Assembly: GCF_001888055.1 (NCBI RefSeq)
Contig: NZ_LXHZ01000014.1
Coordinates: 1 to 45,426, forward strand
Direction of reading: 5' to 3'
Source of the DNA: Rappaport israeli
Lineage (GTDB): Bacteria > Pseudomonadota > Gammaproteobacteria > Cardiobacteriales > Cardiobacteriaceae
DNA: 45,426 nucleotides
This document shows, piece by piece, positions 37,720 through 45,426 of the stretch. Every line of letters begins with the position of its first letter. The first letter of the stretch is position 1. The position numbers and the translations under genes were made by a program. A model generated the notes under the pieces. It had not been told where the DNA came from and did not search any database. It saw nothing but the letters and a program-made list of their open reading frames with translations.

Positions 37720-37943
37720 GTTTATAGTCTCTCCGAACACGAAAGTTAAAGAAAGGCGCGGATGATACCGAAGTTTTTTGTTTATAGCAAGTAAAAACAT
37801 CATTTTAATGTTAAAGTGTCCGTGTAATTTATTGGATATTTGATGAATTAATTTATTGTTTTATCTTAAACTGGTGAAGTTTGTATATTAGTCCCTATCA
37901 GGGATTTACAATGACATCTTTATTATGGCTTTTTGGAGGATTT

Positions 37944-38294
37944 ATGTCTGAATTAGAAACTTTTGTGGCTGAGGTTGAGTTTACGCAGGCTGCAGCAGGT
38001 AAGGTGGCGCAGTTGATGGCTGAGGAGGACAATGATGCGCTTATGTTGCGAGTATTTGTAACAGGTGGTGGGTGTTCTGGTTTTCAGTATGGATTTACTT
38101 TTGAAGAGGAGATTCAAGAGGGAGATTCTCTAGCAGAAAAAGATGGGGTGACGTTATTGATTGATTCTATTAGCTATTCTTATTTGCAGGGCGCTGAAAT
38201 TGATTATAAGGAAGATTTACATGGCGCGCAGTTTGTGATTCGCAATCCCAATGCTCAGTCTACTTGTGGATGCGGTTCTTCTTTTTCGGCGTGA
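37944..38294 (+). CDS. erpA: Iron-sulfur cluster insertion protein ErpA
   Basis: A-type carrier that delivers [4Fe-4S] clusters to apo-enzymes such as those of isoprenoid synthesis. The 116-aa protein has the three ligand cysteines in [12 protein letters not shown] and STCGCGSSF. The start at 37944 is preceded by TTGGAGGA at a good distance; 21 in-frame codons upstream look non-coding. It stands alone and converges on recO, with 17 bases between the two stops. Confidence 0.92.
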   Translation: MSELETFVAEVEFTQAAAGKVAQLMAEEDNDALMLRVFVTGGGCSGFQYGFTFEEEIQEGDSLAEKDGVTLLIDSISYSYLQGAEIDYKEDLHGAQFVIRNPNAQSTCGCGSSFSA

Positions 38295-38311
38295 TAGGAT
38301 AATTGAATTAT

Positions 38312-38970
38312 TTAATGATTGAGTAGTCTTTTTAGGGCAAGGGCGGTTTTCTTGCTGTGCTGTGTTTTGCTTAGGTGTGGTGCGATAATGGCTTGTAATA
38401 GTGTTTTGAGTTGTGGATGTTCGCTAATCCATTGGTGGTTGGTTAGAGCTTCTACAAGTTGGGCGTCATAACCACTGGGACTAGCAATGAAAATAGCGGG
38501 GTTATGTAATTGGCTGAGTTGGTAATGGGTGCCTGCAGGGGAATTTCAGGCCATAATCCTAGTTGATGCAAAATTTGATATTCAAAGTAGCGTAGGCTTT
38601 TAGCATTCAGATTGTTTAGGGTGCATTCGTAAAGCTTAAAGAGCTCAGGTTCAGAGTAATCAGGAGGAAGCAGCCCTAAAATTGTTTCATTAAGATAATA
38701 GGCTAGGAGAAGATTTTTATTTTCAATATGAAAGCTGTGTGCAAGATCTGTATGTGTTACGGTAATCAGCTCATGACGACGTTGCCCAGTGAGAAGAAAT
38801 TTTTGAAAAGGGACGTGCAAGCTGGTCTGACGGTGTGTTTTCTGATTGGGTATTCTAGAGACTGCCCGAACTATGCCGTGATTTTGGGTTAATAGGTCGA
38901 GTAGATATTGTTGTTCACGATAAGCAGTACGTTTAAGAACGTAAGCGGGTTCTTGAGTATATCGAATCAT
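38312..38970 (-). CDS. recO: DNA repair protein RecO (one frameshift)
   Basis: Loads RecA onto SSB-coated single-stranded DNA with RecR. The N-terminal OB-fold region reads EPAYVLKRTAYREQQYLLDLLTQNHGIVRAVSR, and the helical part has YYLNETILGLLPPDYSEPELFKLYE and FEYQILHQLGLWPEI. After LQAPIT the frame is lost near 38520; one more base continues to a frame ending KTALALKRLLNH at 38312. The total of 219 aa is slightly shorter than the E. coli protein. The zinc-finger cysteines found in some RecO proteins are absent, as in other gammaproteobacteria. Confidence 0.85.
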
Positions 38971-39169
38971 AATGAATTAAATTGGGTATTTTTATAAGCT
39001 ATGACAAGTTTTTACTAGATATTTTTACAAATTTTTTAGTGCGTATAATAATTTAATGCAGGCAATAGAGAGAGTGTACGTATAATTGGCGCTTTATTTT
39101 ATTTGCTTTGATATTATAAACGTATATTTTAGGGTGTTACATGCAGTTTAAGAGTGAGATGATTGACCT

Positions 39170-40861
39170 ATGAGTGGGTACGATGAATTAATTGCTTATT
39201 TGGTTCAGCAAAAAATAGCAACTTCAGAGCAAATTCGTGAAGTTCAGACAAGTGCGCAGAAAAAAAGAGGGAGCTTTATTCAACAATTACTAACAGATGG
39301 ACTGGTTGACCCAGCAAAATTATCGCGCATTAATCGGGTTGTATATAACTTGCCGCTTGTTTCTTTGCGTGAGATGGATATTAGAAGGGAGCTGACTGCG
39401 CAATTTAAAGAATCGGTGGTGCGCAAGCATAATGCGTTGCCAGTTTATACTAATGGCGGGCGTTTATATGTTGCAACATACGACCCCGGCAATCGGATGA
39501 TGCTGGAAGAGTTTAAATATCAAGGTAAATTTACCTCTGTAGAGCCTATTGTTGCTAATCAGGATGTTATTGAGGCGCTTATTGAAGACCACTATGCGGG
39601 TATGGGGGTATGGAGTCTTTGTTTGAAGATGAGGGGAATCTTCGTTAGAGGCTATTAGTGATGCATTAAGTAGTTTTCGCGTGGAGGGAGAGGAAGAGGC
39701 TCCAGTAGTGCGTTTTGTGCAGGGCATGTTGTTAGACGCTATTCGTACTGGTGCTTCGGATTTGCATTTTGAGCCTTATGAGAATACTTACCGCGTGCGT
39801 TTTCGTCGAGATGGGGTGCTACAAGAAGTTGCCGCACCACCGCCTACAATTGCTAATCGCATTACTGCACGTCTGAAAGTTATGGCTGATATGGATATTG
39901 CGGAGAAACGTGTACCACAAGATGGGCGTATTAAGTTAAAAGTTTCTGAAAACAAGGCTATAGATTTTCGGGTAAGCTCAATGCCGACGTTATTTGGCGA
40001 AAAATTGGTATTGCGGATTTTAGATAGCTCAGCGGCAAAATTAAATATCGAAGTATTAGGTTTTGAACCTGAGCAAAAGAAAAATTATTTGGAAGCTTTA
40101 AGCAAACCGCAAGGATTGGTGTTAGTAACTGGTCCTACAGGTTCTGGTAAAACGGTTTCTTTGTATACAGGCTAAATTTATTAAATAAGCCAACAGTTAA
40201 TATTTCAACAGCAGAAGACCCTGTGGAAATCAACCTTCCTGGGATTAATCAGGTGAATGTTAACCCTAAATCAGGCATGGACTTCGCTGCCGCTTTGAAA
40301 GCTTTCTTACGTCAAGATCCTGATATTATTATGGTGGGGGAGATTCGGGATATCACGACAGGTGAGATTGCGGTAAAAGCTGCACAAACGGGTCACTTGG
40401 TTCTTTCTACGTTACATACTAATGATGTGCCACAAACTATCGCGCGTTTGGTCAACATTGGGATTGAGCCATATAATATTGCCGCAAGTGTGAATTTAAT
40501 TATGGCGCAGCGCCTAGTCCGTAGATTGTGCCCTAATTGCAAAACGCGAGACCGCAAACATCGTCATGAAGAATTGGTGGCTTTGGGTTTTGCCGAGGAC
40601 GAAGTGGATGATTTACGCATTTATATGCCTAAAGGCTGTGAGCGTTGTAGTTACCAAGGATACCGCGGACGTGCGGGCGTGTATCAAGTTGTGCCTATTT
40701 CTGAGGCAATTTCTGAGTTAATTTTACAAAATGCTTCTGCTGCAGAAATTGAACAACAATGTCAGAAAGAAGGCTATTGGGATTTAAGACAGTCGGCTTT
40801 GCATAAAGTCCGCTTAGGTTTGACTAGTATTGAAGAAGTATTGCGCGTAACAACAGACTAG
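39170..40861 (+). CDS. pilB: Type IV pilus assembly ATPase PilB (three frameshifts)
   Basis: Hexameric ATPase that powers pilus extension. The N-terminal part (GSPE domain, about residues 1-150) is followed by [18 protein letters not shown], Walker [10 protein letters not shown], the Asp-box and Walker [10 protein letters not shown], the His-box [12 protein letters not shown], and a C-terminal four-cysteine zinc site (CPNCK and CERC). Three single-base losses, in G5 39604-39608, near 39642-39648 and near 40169-40173, separate it into four frames; correction gives 564 aa. It leads a pilB-pilC-pilD-coaE group, the classical order. Confidence 0.93.
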
Positions 40862-40893
40862 ATTGATGCGTATTTTTATTTAAGGAGAGTGTA

Positions 40894-42113
40894 ATGGCAC
40901 AGAAAAAAGAATTAAAAGCCTATATTTGGAAAGGTAAAAATAAAGAAGGGCGCGAGTTAAGTGGTGAAGAAAATATGCCTAACGATGCAATATTGCGCGC
41001 ATTTTTAGCCAAACAAGGGCTAACAGGTATCGTTATTAAAGAAAAGCCAAAACCGCTTTTTGGTGAATCCAAAGGTAAAATTAAACAAGCTGATATTTTG
41101 TTTTTTACACGTCAAATGGCAACCATGTTAAGAGCAGGGATGCCTGTATTGCGCGCCTTAGATTTAGTAGGGCAAAGTATTGAAAAACCAAAACGCATGA
41201 GTGAGCTAGTATTTGAGTTGCATGATAGTATCGAAAGAGGTGCAAGTTTTGCCGAAGCGTTAAAAGCACATCCACTGTATTTTGATGATTTATATACTAG
41301 TTTGGTGAGCGCTGGTGAGGAAGCGGGGATGCTTGAATCAACTATGGATAATATCGCGCTGAATATGGAAAAAGGAGCAGCTACTAAGAAAAAAGTTAAA
41401 AAAGCGCTCACCTACCCCGCAATTGTTATGGTTTTTGCTATTGCAGTAACCGCTATTTTGATGATTAAAGTTGTGCCTGTCTTTGCTGGATTTTTTGAAG
41501 ATGCAGGCGCAGAATTGCCTGGCGCTACAAAAATGGTTGTCGCAATCTCTAATTTCTTTATTAACAAAGGTATATTCATCCTAGGAGCAGTAATTCTTTT
41601 CGTGATGGCATTTCTGTATTTTAAAAAACGCAATGCGAAATTCAGAGCACAGGTCAATCGCTTTGCTTTTAAAATTCCGTTAATTGGCGGTATTTTAAGA
41701 ACTGGCGCTAATGCGCGTTTTGCTCGAACCATGTCAACACTCTTTAACGCTGGTGTGCCTTTAATGAAAGCTTTAGGCGCAACAGCGCCTGCAACAGGCA
41801 GCGTGGTCTTTGAAGAGGCAATACAAGATGTACAAAGAGATGTACAAAATGGTCAGCAAATGAGTTTTGCTATGAAAAATACCAATTTATTTCCAACAAT
41901 TGCAGTACAAATGACCGCAATTGGTGAGGAATCAGGTAATTTAGGTGAAATGCTAGGTCGGGTTGCTTCATTCTATGAAGAAGAGTTAGATTGGCGTATT
42001 GATGGCTTGACAGCGATGATTGAGCTTTAATTATGGCTTTCTTGGCCGTTGTGGTTGGTGGCTTATTGATTGCAATGTACATGCCAATATTTAGTATGGG
42101 TAGTATGTTCTAA
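40894..42113 (+). CDS. pilC: Type IV pilus inner-membrane platform protein PilC (one frameshift at C-terminus)
   Basis: Polytopic platform protein of the pilus machine; it contacts PilB. Two T2SSF domains are visible: the first starts FFTRQMATMLRAGMPVLRALDLVG, the second FARTMSTLFNAGVPLMKALG, with the hydrophobic segments (about residues 175-200, 220-245 and the C-terminal one) between and after. The frame stops early after MIEL; one base more in GAGCTTTAA (about 42025-42028) continues as a last membrane helix AFLAVVVGGLLIAMYMPIF and gives 406 aa. Its stop overlaps the pilD ATG as TAATG. Confidence 0.93.
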
Positions 42114-42956
42114 TGCTAGGCGAAATATTTTCTCTACCACTTGGTTTGTTCCTTGTCGGTTTGCTGGGTTTGGTGGTAGGTAGCTTTCTAAATGTGGTCA
42201 TCTATCGCCTGCCTATTATGATGGATAACGCCGAAAGGCGTTACGCCAAAATGGTAATAGAAGGAGAGTCTGGCGAAGAAGAAGCGCAGGTGCAAAAGTT
42301 TAATTTATTGTACCCACCTTCTGCTTGTCCAAAATGCAAGCATGCCATTCGATTTTGGCAAAATATTCCTATACTGAGTTATTTATTACAAAGAGGGAAA
42401 TGTGCTAATTGTCGTGCACCAATTTCTATTCGTTATCTACTGGTAGAACTTCTAACCGCGGTTTTAAGCATTTTGGTAGCACTAAAATATCCTGAGTTAA
42501 TAACGCTAGGATTTGCACTTTTATTCACTTGGAGCCTAATTGCATTAGCTTTTATTGATGCTGAACATCAAATTTTGCCTGATGTAATAACACTCCCTTT
42601 ATTATGGCTGGCACTCTTAGCCGCGGTATTTGGCTATATTGTTGATTTACAGACAGCCGTTATTGGCGCAATGATTGGTTATTTATCCCTTTGGATTGTT
42701 TACTGGATATTTAAGCTTTTAACAGGTCGTGAAGGCATGGGCTATGGTGATTTTAAATTATTAGCCGCACTTTGCGCATGGCAAGGTGCCATGATGTTGC
42801 CAATTATTTTATTTTTATCAGCAATACTTGGATTGATATTTGCTTTATTAAGTCGATTAAGGCAAGGCATTCCTATAGCTTTTTGGTCCTTTTTTAGCTA
42901 TTGCCGGTTGGATAACCTTCATGTACGGCGAGCACTTGTCTGGCTTTTTAATGTAG
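42113..42956 (+). CDS. pilD: Prepilin peptidase / N-methyltransferase PilD (one frameshift)
   Basis: Cleaves the prepilin leader and methylates the new N-terminus. It has two CxxC pairs in a cytosolic zinc loop (CPKCK and CANC), followed by membrane helices with the two catalytic aspartates in FIDAEHQILPD and GYGDFKLLAAL. An extra T in the T5 run 42880-42884 breaks the frame; without it the end reads IAFGPFLAIAGWITFMYGEHLSGFLM and the protein is 280 aa. It begins at the pilC stop and is followed four bases later by coaE. Confidence 0.93.
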
Positions 42957-42960
42957 TACC

Positions 42961-43557
42961 ATGATTATTGGTCTAACAGGTGGAATTGCCAGCGGGAAAA
43001 CAACTTGCAGTGATTTTTTGCAGACAAAAGGCATCAAAATTGCGGATGCAGATGTTGAAGCAAAAGCAATTTTAGCGCCAAATTCAAAAGCTTTGGCACA
43101 AGTAGTCAAGAATTTTGGTTATGAAGTCTTACAAGAAGATGGCACACTCAATCGTGCCGTCTTACGTGAGAAAATCTTTGCACAAGAATCTGCGCGCAGA
43201 CGTTTAAATGAAATCACACACCCTTTAATTCGCAAAAATCTTATTGCTCGATTGCATGAAATACAGCAAACGCCTTACGCCTTATTAAGCGCACCATTAT
43301 TATTTGAAAATAACTTACAAAAGTTTTGTGATGCAGTAGTAGTGGTTGATTTACCAGTAGAACAGCAATTAGAGCGTGGCGCTCGCCGAGATGGGCAAAA
43401 TAAATCAGCAATTTCACAGATTATTAAAAAGCAGATAACACGCGAAAAACGTTTAATACTCGCAAATTATATTATCGATAACGGTCAATCGCTTGATAAT
43501 ACACAGCAACAACTAGAAATATTACACCAACACTTAATCTATTTATCCAGCATATAA
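42961..43557 (+). CDS. coaE: Dephospho-CoA kinase
   Basis: Last step of coenzyme A synthesis, phosphorylating the ribose 3'-hydroxyl. The 198-aa protein starts MIIGLTGGIASGKTTCSDFL with the P-loop (about residues 7-15), then the conserved IADADVEAKAI and LNEITHPLIRK segments. C-terminal region is normal and the frame intact. Typically placed directly after pilD in this group. Confidence 0.95.
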   Translation: MIIGLTGGIASGKTTCSDFLQTKGIKIADADVEAKAILAPNSKALAQVVKNFGYEVLQEDGTLNRAVLREKIFAQESARRRLNEITHPLIRKNLIARLHEIQQTPYALLSAPLLFENNLQKFCDAVVVVDLPVEQQLERGARRDGQNKSAISQIIKKQITREKRLILANYIIDNGQSLDNTQQQLEILHQHLIYLSSI

Positions 43558-43570
43558 ATACCATCTTTCA

Positions 43571-43592
43571 AGCACCATTAAGGTGCTTTTTT
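43571..43592 (+). terminator. Rho-independent terminator after coaE
   Basis: Hairpin AGCACC / GGTGCT around a five-base loop, followed by T6. It begins 14 bases past the coaE stop and would end the pil-coaE transcript. Confidence 0.85.
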
Positions 43593-43658
43593 ATCATCTG
43601 AATCCGTTTTTCCTTACTTTTCCTTATGTCCTTACATAAAACTTATCTGTTTGGTTGA

Positions 43659-44041
43659 GTGGCTTATAGCGGTAGCGTATTGAGCTATTACGGCGAACGC
43701 ATCGCTATTGACCTATCCACCCTAAGCCTACAAGAAAAGCAAGTACCCCATCTGCATAACCGCGACCGCCATGTAGGGTTTGGCTGGTTAAGCCTAGAAG
43801 ACAACAAACTCATCGTCCACAGCGACATGCTAGACCACCCACCCAAGACATCATTCAAGTGTCGGATGACGGGCTGGAATGGCAACTCAGCGTCTACATA
43901 GAAAGTGGTAGCGTTACCGAGCAACAACAAGGCACGGTGATTAATGGACGCACACTAGAGGGCGCGCCTGTCAAACACTTTGAAAACGCCGTTATCCGCG
44001 AAGTATCCTTCACCCCCACTGGCACTGCGTGTCTTTATTGA
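43659..44041 (+). pseudogene. Fragment resembling a phage prohead protease
   Basis: Two overlapping frames joined by one missing base near 43842-43844 give about 127 aa: AYSGSVLSYYGERIAIDLSTLSL, PHLHNRDRHVGFGWLSLEDNKLIVHSDMLD, then IIQVSDDGLEWQLSVYIESGSV and HFENAVIREVSFTPTG. The pattern (opening strand, a His-Asp turn, VG..., then a strongly conserved REVS-x-P-TG end) resembles HK97-type prohead proteases, but my match is by pattern only. No ribosome-binding site or other phage gene is beside it and the start is a bare GTG, so this is probably a leftover of a lost prophage. Its GC content is higher than the DNA to the right. Confidence 0.45.
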
Positions 44042-44134
44042 ACAAATACAAAGACCACATTTGTGTAGCTGTAATTGATTCATAGTAACTCATAAAAATA
44101 ACTCCATAAAAAAGTTAAACAAATATGAAGAAAA

Positions 44135-45250
44135 TTATTCTTCACAGTACCTTTGTATGTAAGGCAATCCATTGCTATACTCAGAAAACACTCTTACATA
44201 CATATTTTCATCAATATTATAAATATCAATGAAAGTTTTTTGCCAAGTGGTGAAAACTTTTCCATACTGTTTGTAGTTTATATATCTAGCATGATTGCTT
44301 GCTTTTAAGTCAGTTTCTAAATCAGGTTTATCTTTCCAATATGTATCACTATATTGATTATCAAGAGAGCCCAGTGGATCATATTGAAAACTACAATTTA
44401 TACTATCATCCATACGAATAAACGATTTATCAGAGAAAATAGTTCTCATAAGTCCAGCCTTAAACTCAGCTTGGTTATCTTTTGGGTGAAATTGTTCCAC
44501 AACTGCATAGCGTCGGGATGGACTGATACTATTCCAATATTCTGGTGGATTAACGAATTCTCTACCATTTTTCCTTTCTACATCCTTTAGGCATATCTCC
44601 AACTGCTTCCATTGTCTAGGCACTGAAGCGGTGGTTCTGTCAATAATAATGCCGTCGCTATCTATTTTTGCAAAAACATTCTCCGCATTGATAGCGAATA
44701 CGAGATTTGCAGGCAACCATTTGCTATGAATGTGCGTTTCTTTAACAGTTTCTTTATAGAAATCATCATTTTTTAGGATTTTTTCTTTCACATAAAAGTC
44801 AATTTGCGGATTTTGCTTGATGGCGTTTTCCATATCATCAGATAAAGCATATTGATTTAGCTCAGATAATTTTTTAGGTTTAGATAAGGAATAGACATCT
44901 ACACTACACAACAAAATAGGTTGCTCTCTAGAAGGCTCAAGCCCTTCTTCAAATAGATTTTCTTTAATCTCATAATGATAAACCAGCCCCTTCAATCCTA
45001 ATTTAGCGTATTCTTCCTTGAGCCTATAAACTTCTTTATGTTTAATTCCATTTTTTGTATCCGTCTTATAGATTTTTTCCATTGGACTTTCCAAGCTATA
45101 TTTCTTCCATTCTGGTTCAAATACCCCCAAAAACCAAGCCGTTAATACTCCAGTAAGACAAATCACAAAACTAAATAATAGTAGCACCTTAGATTTTTTT
45201 ATATTCTCCTCCTTATTAAAAACAATCACAGAATAAATTACAAAAAACAC
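44135..45250 (-). CDS. Membrane protein of unknown function
   Basis: A 371-aa protein I do not recognise. It has two hydrophobic segments at the N-terminus (about residues 1-10 and 22-43, with a short charged loop of NKEENIKKSK between), then a long hydrophilic part with many Glu, Asp, Lys and aromatic residues and a few cysteines near the C-terminus. The likely topology is two helices with the bulk outside or in the cytosol; the direction is unclear. The start at 45250 may be late, and an internal start is possible. No defined partner is nearby. The region upstream carries heptamer repeats. Confidence 0.55.
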   Translation of the reverse strand: MFFVIYSVIVFNKEENIKKSKVLLLFSFVICLTGVLTAWFLGVFEPEWKKYSLESPMEKIYKTDTKNGIKHKEVYRLKEEYAKLGLKGLVYHYEIKENLFEEGLEPSREQPILLCSVDVYSLSKPKKLSELNQYALSDDMENAIKQNPQIDFYVKEKILKNDDFYKETVKETHIHSKWLPANLVFAINAENVFAKIDSDGIIIDRTTASVPRQWKQLEICLKDVERKNGREFVNPPEYWNSISPSRRYAVVEQFHPKDNQAEFKAGLMRTIFSDKSFIRMDDSINCSFQYDPLGSLDNQYSDTYWKDKPDLETDLKASNHARYINYKQYGKVFTTWQKTFIDIYNIDENMYVRVFSEYSNGLPYIQRYCEE

Positions 45251-45308
45251 CTAATAATTACATAAACCACAGTATCCTTACCTCTTATCTCTAAGTAATA
45301 ATTGAACC
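45251..45308. other. Non-coding upstream region of the membrane-protein gene
   Basis: Short AT-rich stretch between the presumed start of the membrane-protein gene and the heptamer repeats. No gene is apparent; a minus-strand promoter is expected here or within the repeats. Confidence 0.4.
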
Positions 45309-45343
45309 AGCTCCAAGCTCCAAGCTCCAAGCTCCAAGCTCCA
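45309..45343. repeat. Heptanucleotide tandem repeat (AGCTCCA)5
   Basis: Five perfect consecutive copies of AGCTCCA, followed by an A-run. It lies about 60 bases upstream of the membrane-protein start on the opposite strand. Seven-base repeats are prone to slip, and such tracts in promoters are known to modulate expression, for example at the Haemophilus hmw loci. Confidence 0.92.
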
Positions 45344-45393
45344 AAAAAACGGTTTAATAATTTAATTATTTAATTTTGTCGGATTACTTAATC

Positions 45394-45426
45394 TAATCTC
45401 TAATCTCTAATCTCTAATCTCTAATC
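45394..45426. repeat. Heptanucleotide tandem repeat (TAATCTC), running off the window end
   Basis: Four complete copies of TAATCTC and a partial fifth, cut by the end of the window. A different unit from the tract at 45309-45343, and the real copy number cannot be read. Confidence 0.9.

Noticed and set aside
37804-37943. Extended ErpA start at 37881
   Set aside because: The upstream 21 codons lack similarity to ErpA and the best ribosome-binding site is at the internal ATG.
40175-40223. Real end of pilB with a separate downstream ATPase gene
   Set aside because: The Walker A and Asp-box halves belong to one PilB; a one-base shift reconnects them without loss of homology.

Overview
The window looks like a piece of chromosome from a gammaproteobacterium of moderate to low GC content. 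The gene order (rlmE-ftsH-folP, miaB-phoL-ybeY, rpsF-rpsR-rplI-dnaB-alr-radA-galU, rplM-rpsI, pilB-pilC-pilD-coaE), the type IV pilus genes and the small Correia-like repeats suggest a Cardiobacteriales-type organism (Suttonella/Dichelobacter/Cardiobacterium). This is an inference from gene content; no database was consulted.

Layout. 1-5160: rlmE-ftsH-folP on the minus strand, divergent yhbY, and a convergent Rv3722c-type aminotransferase. 5200-6500: a surface lipoprotein related to TbpB-type proteins. 6640-12630: minus-strand housekeeping genes (GNAT, yedI/DUF808, ybeY, phoL, miaB, trmB, folE2). 12690-16000: a short-chain dehydrogenase, hemH, then cytochrome b561 and yceI on the plus strand. 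16100-16890: a decayed glycerophosphodiesterase gene carrying a 108-bp MITE. 16900-23050: galU, radA, alr, dnaB, a second MITE copy, rplI, rpsR and rpsF. 23260-26490: ppa, rnd, a comEA-like gene and rbsK on the plus strand. 26520-35330: a complete type I-F1 cas operon (cas1, cas2-3, csy1-csy4) with no CRISPR array beside it. 35420-36710: a membrane-anchored DUF2726 protein, an integrase remnant and tRNA-Ser(UGA), which look like the worn edge of an integrated element. 36880-38970: rplM-rpsI, erpA and recO. 39170-43560: pilB-pilC-pilD-coaE. 43650-45426: a phage gene fragment, a membrane protein of unknown function and two heptanucleotide tandem repeats that run to the window end.

Quality. At least 18 genes, including ftsH, dnaB, alr, hemH and ppa, are split by single-base indels, and one base is also missing from the tRNA-Ser acceptor stem. 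In every restorable case one base per break brings the gene back to normal family length in whole codons. Most events are losses of a base, often in short homopolymers. The simplest explanation is uncorrected consensus error in the assembly, so I annotate those genes as single CDSs and treat apparent splits, including the one in csy3, with caution.

Most interesting points: the pair of nearly identical Correia-like MITEs, one inside a gene; the array-less I-F1 operon near an integrase remnant at tRNA-Ser; a possibly switchable homopolymer near the lipoprotein N-terminus; and the heptamer repeats upstream of an unknown membrane protein.
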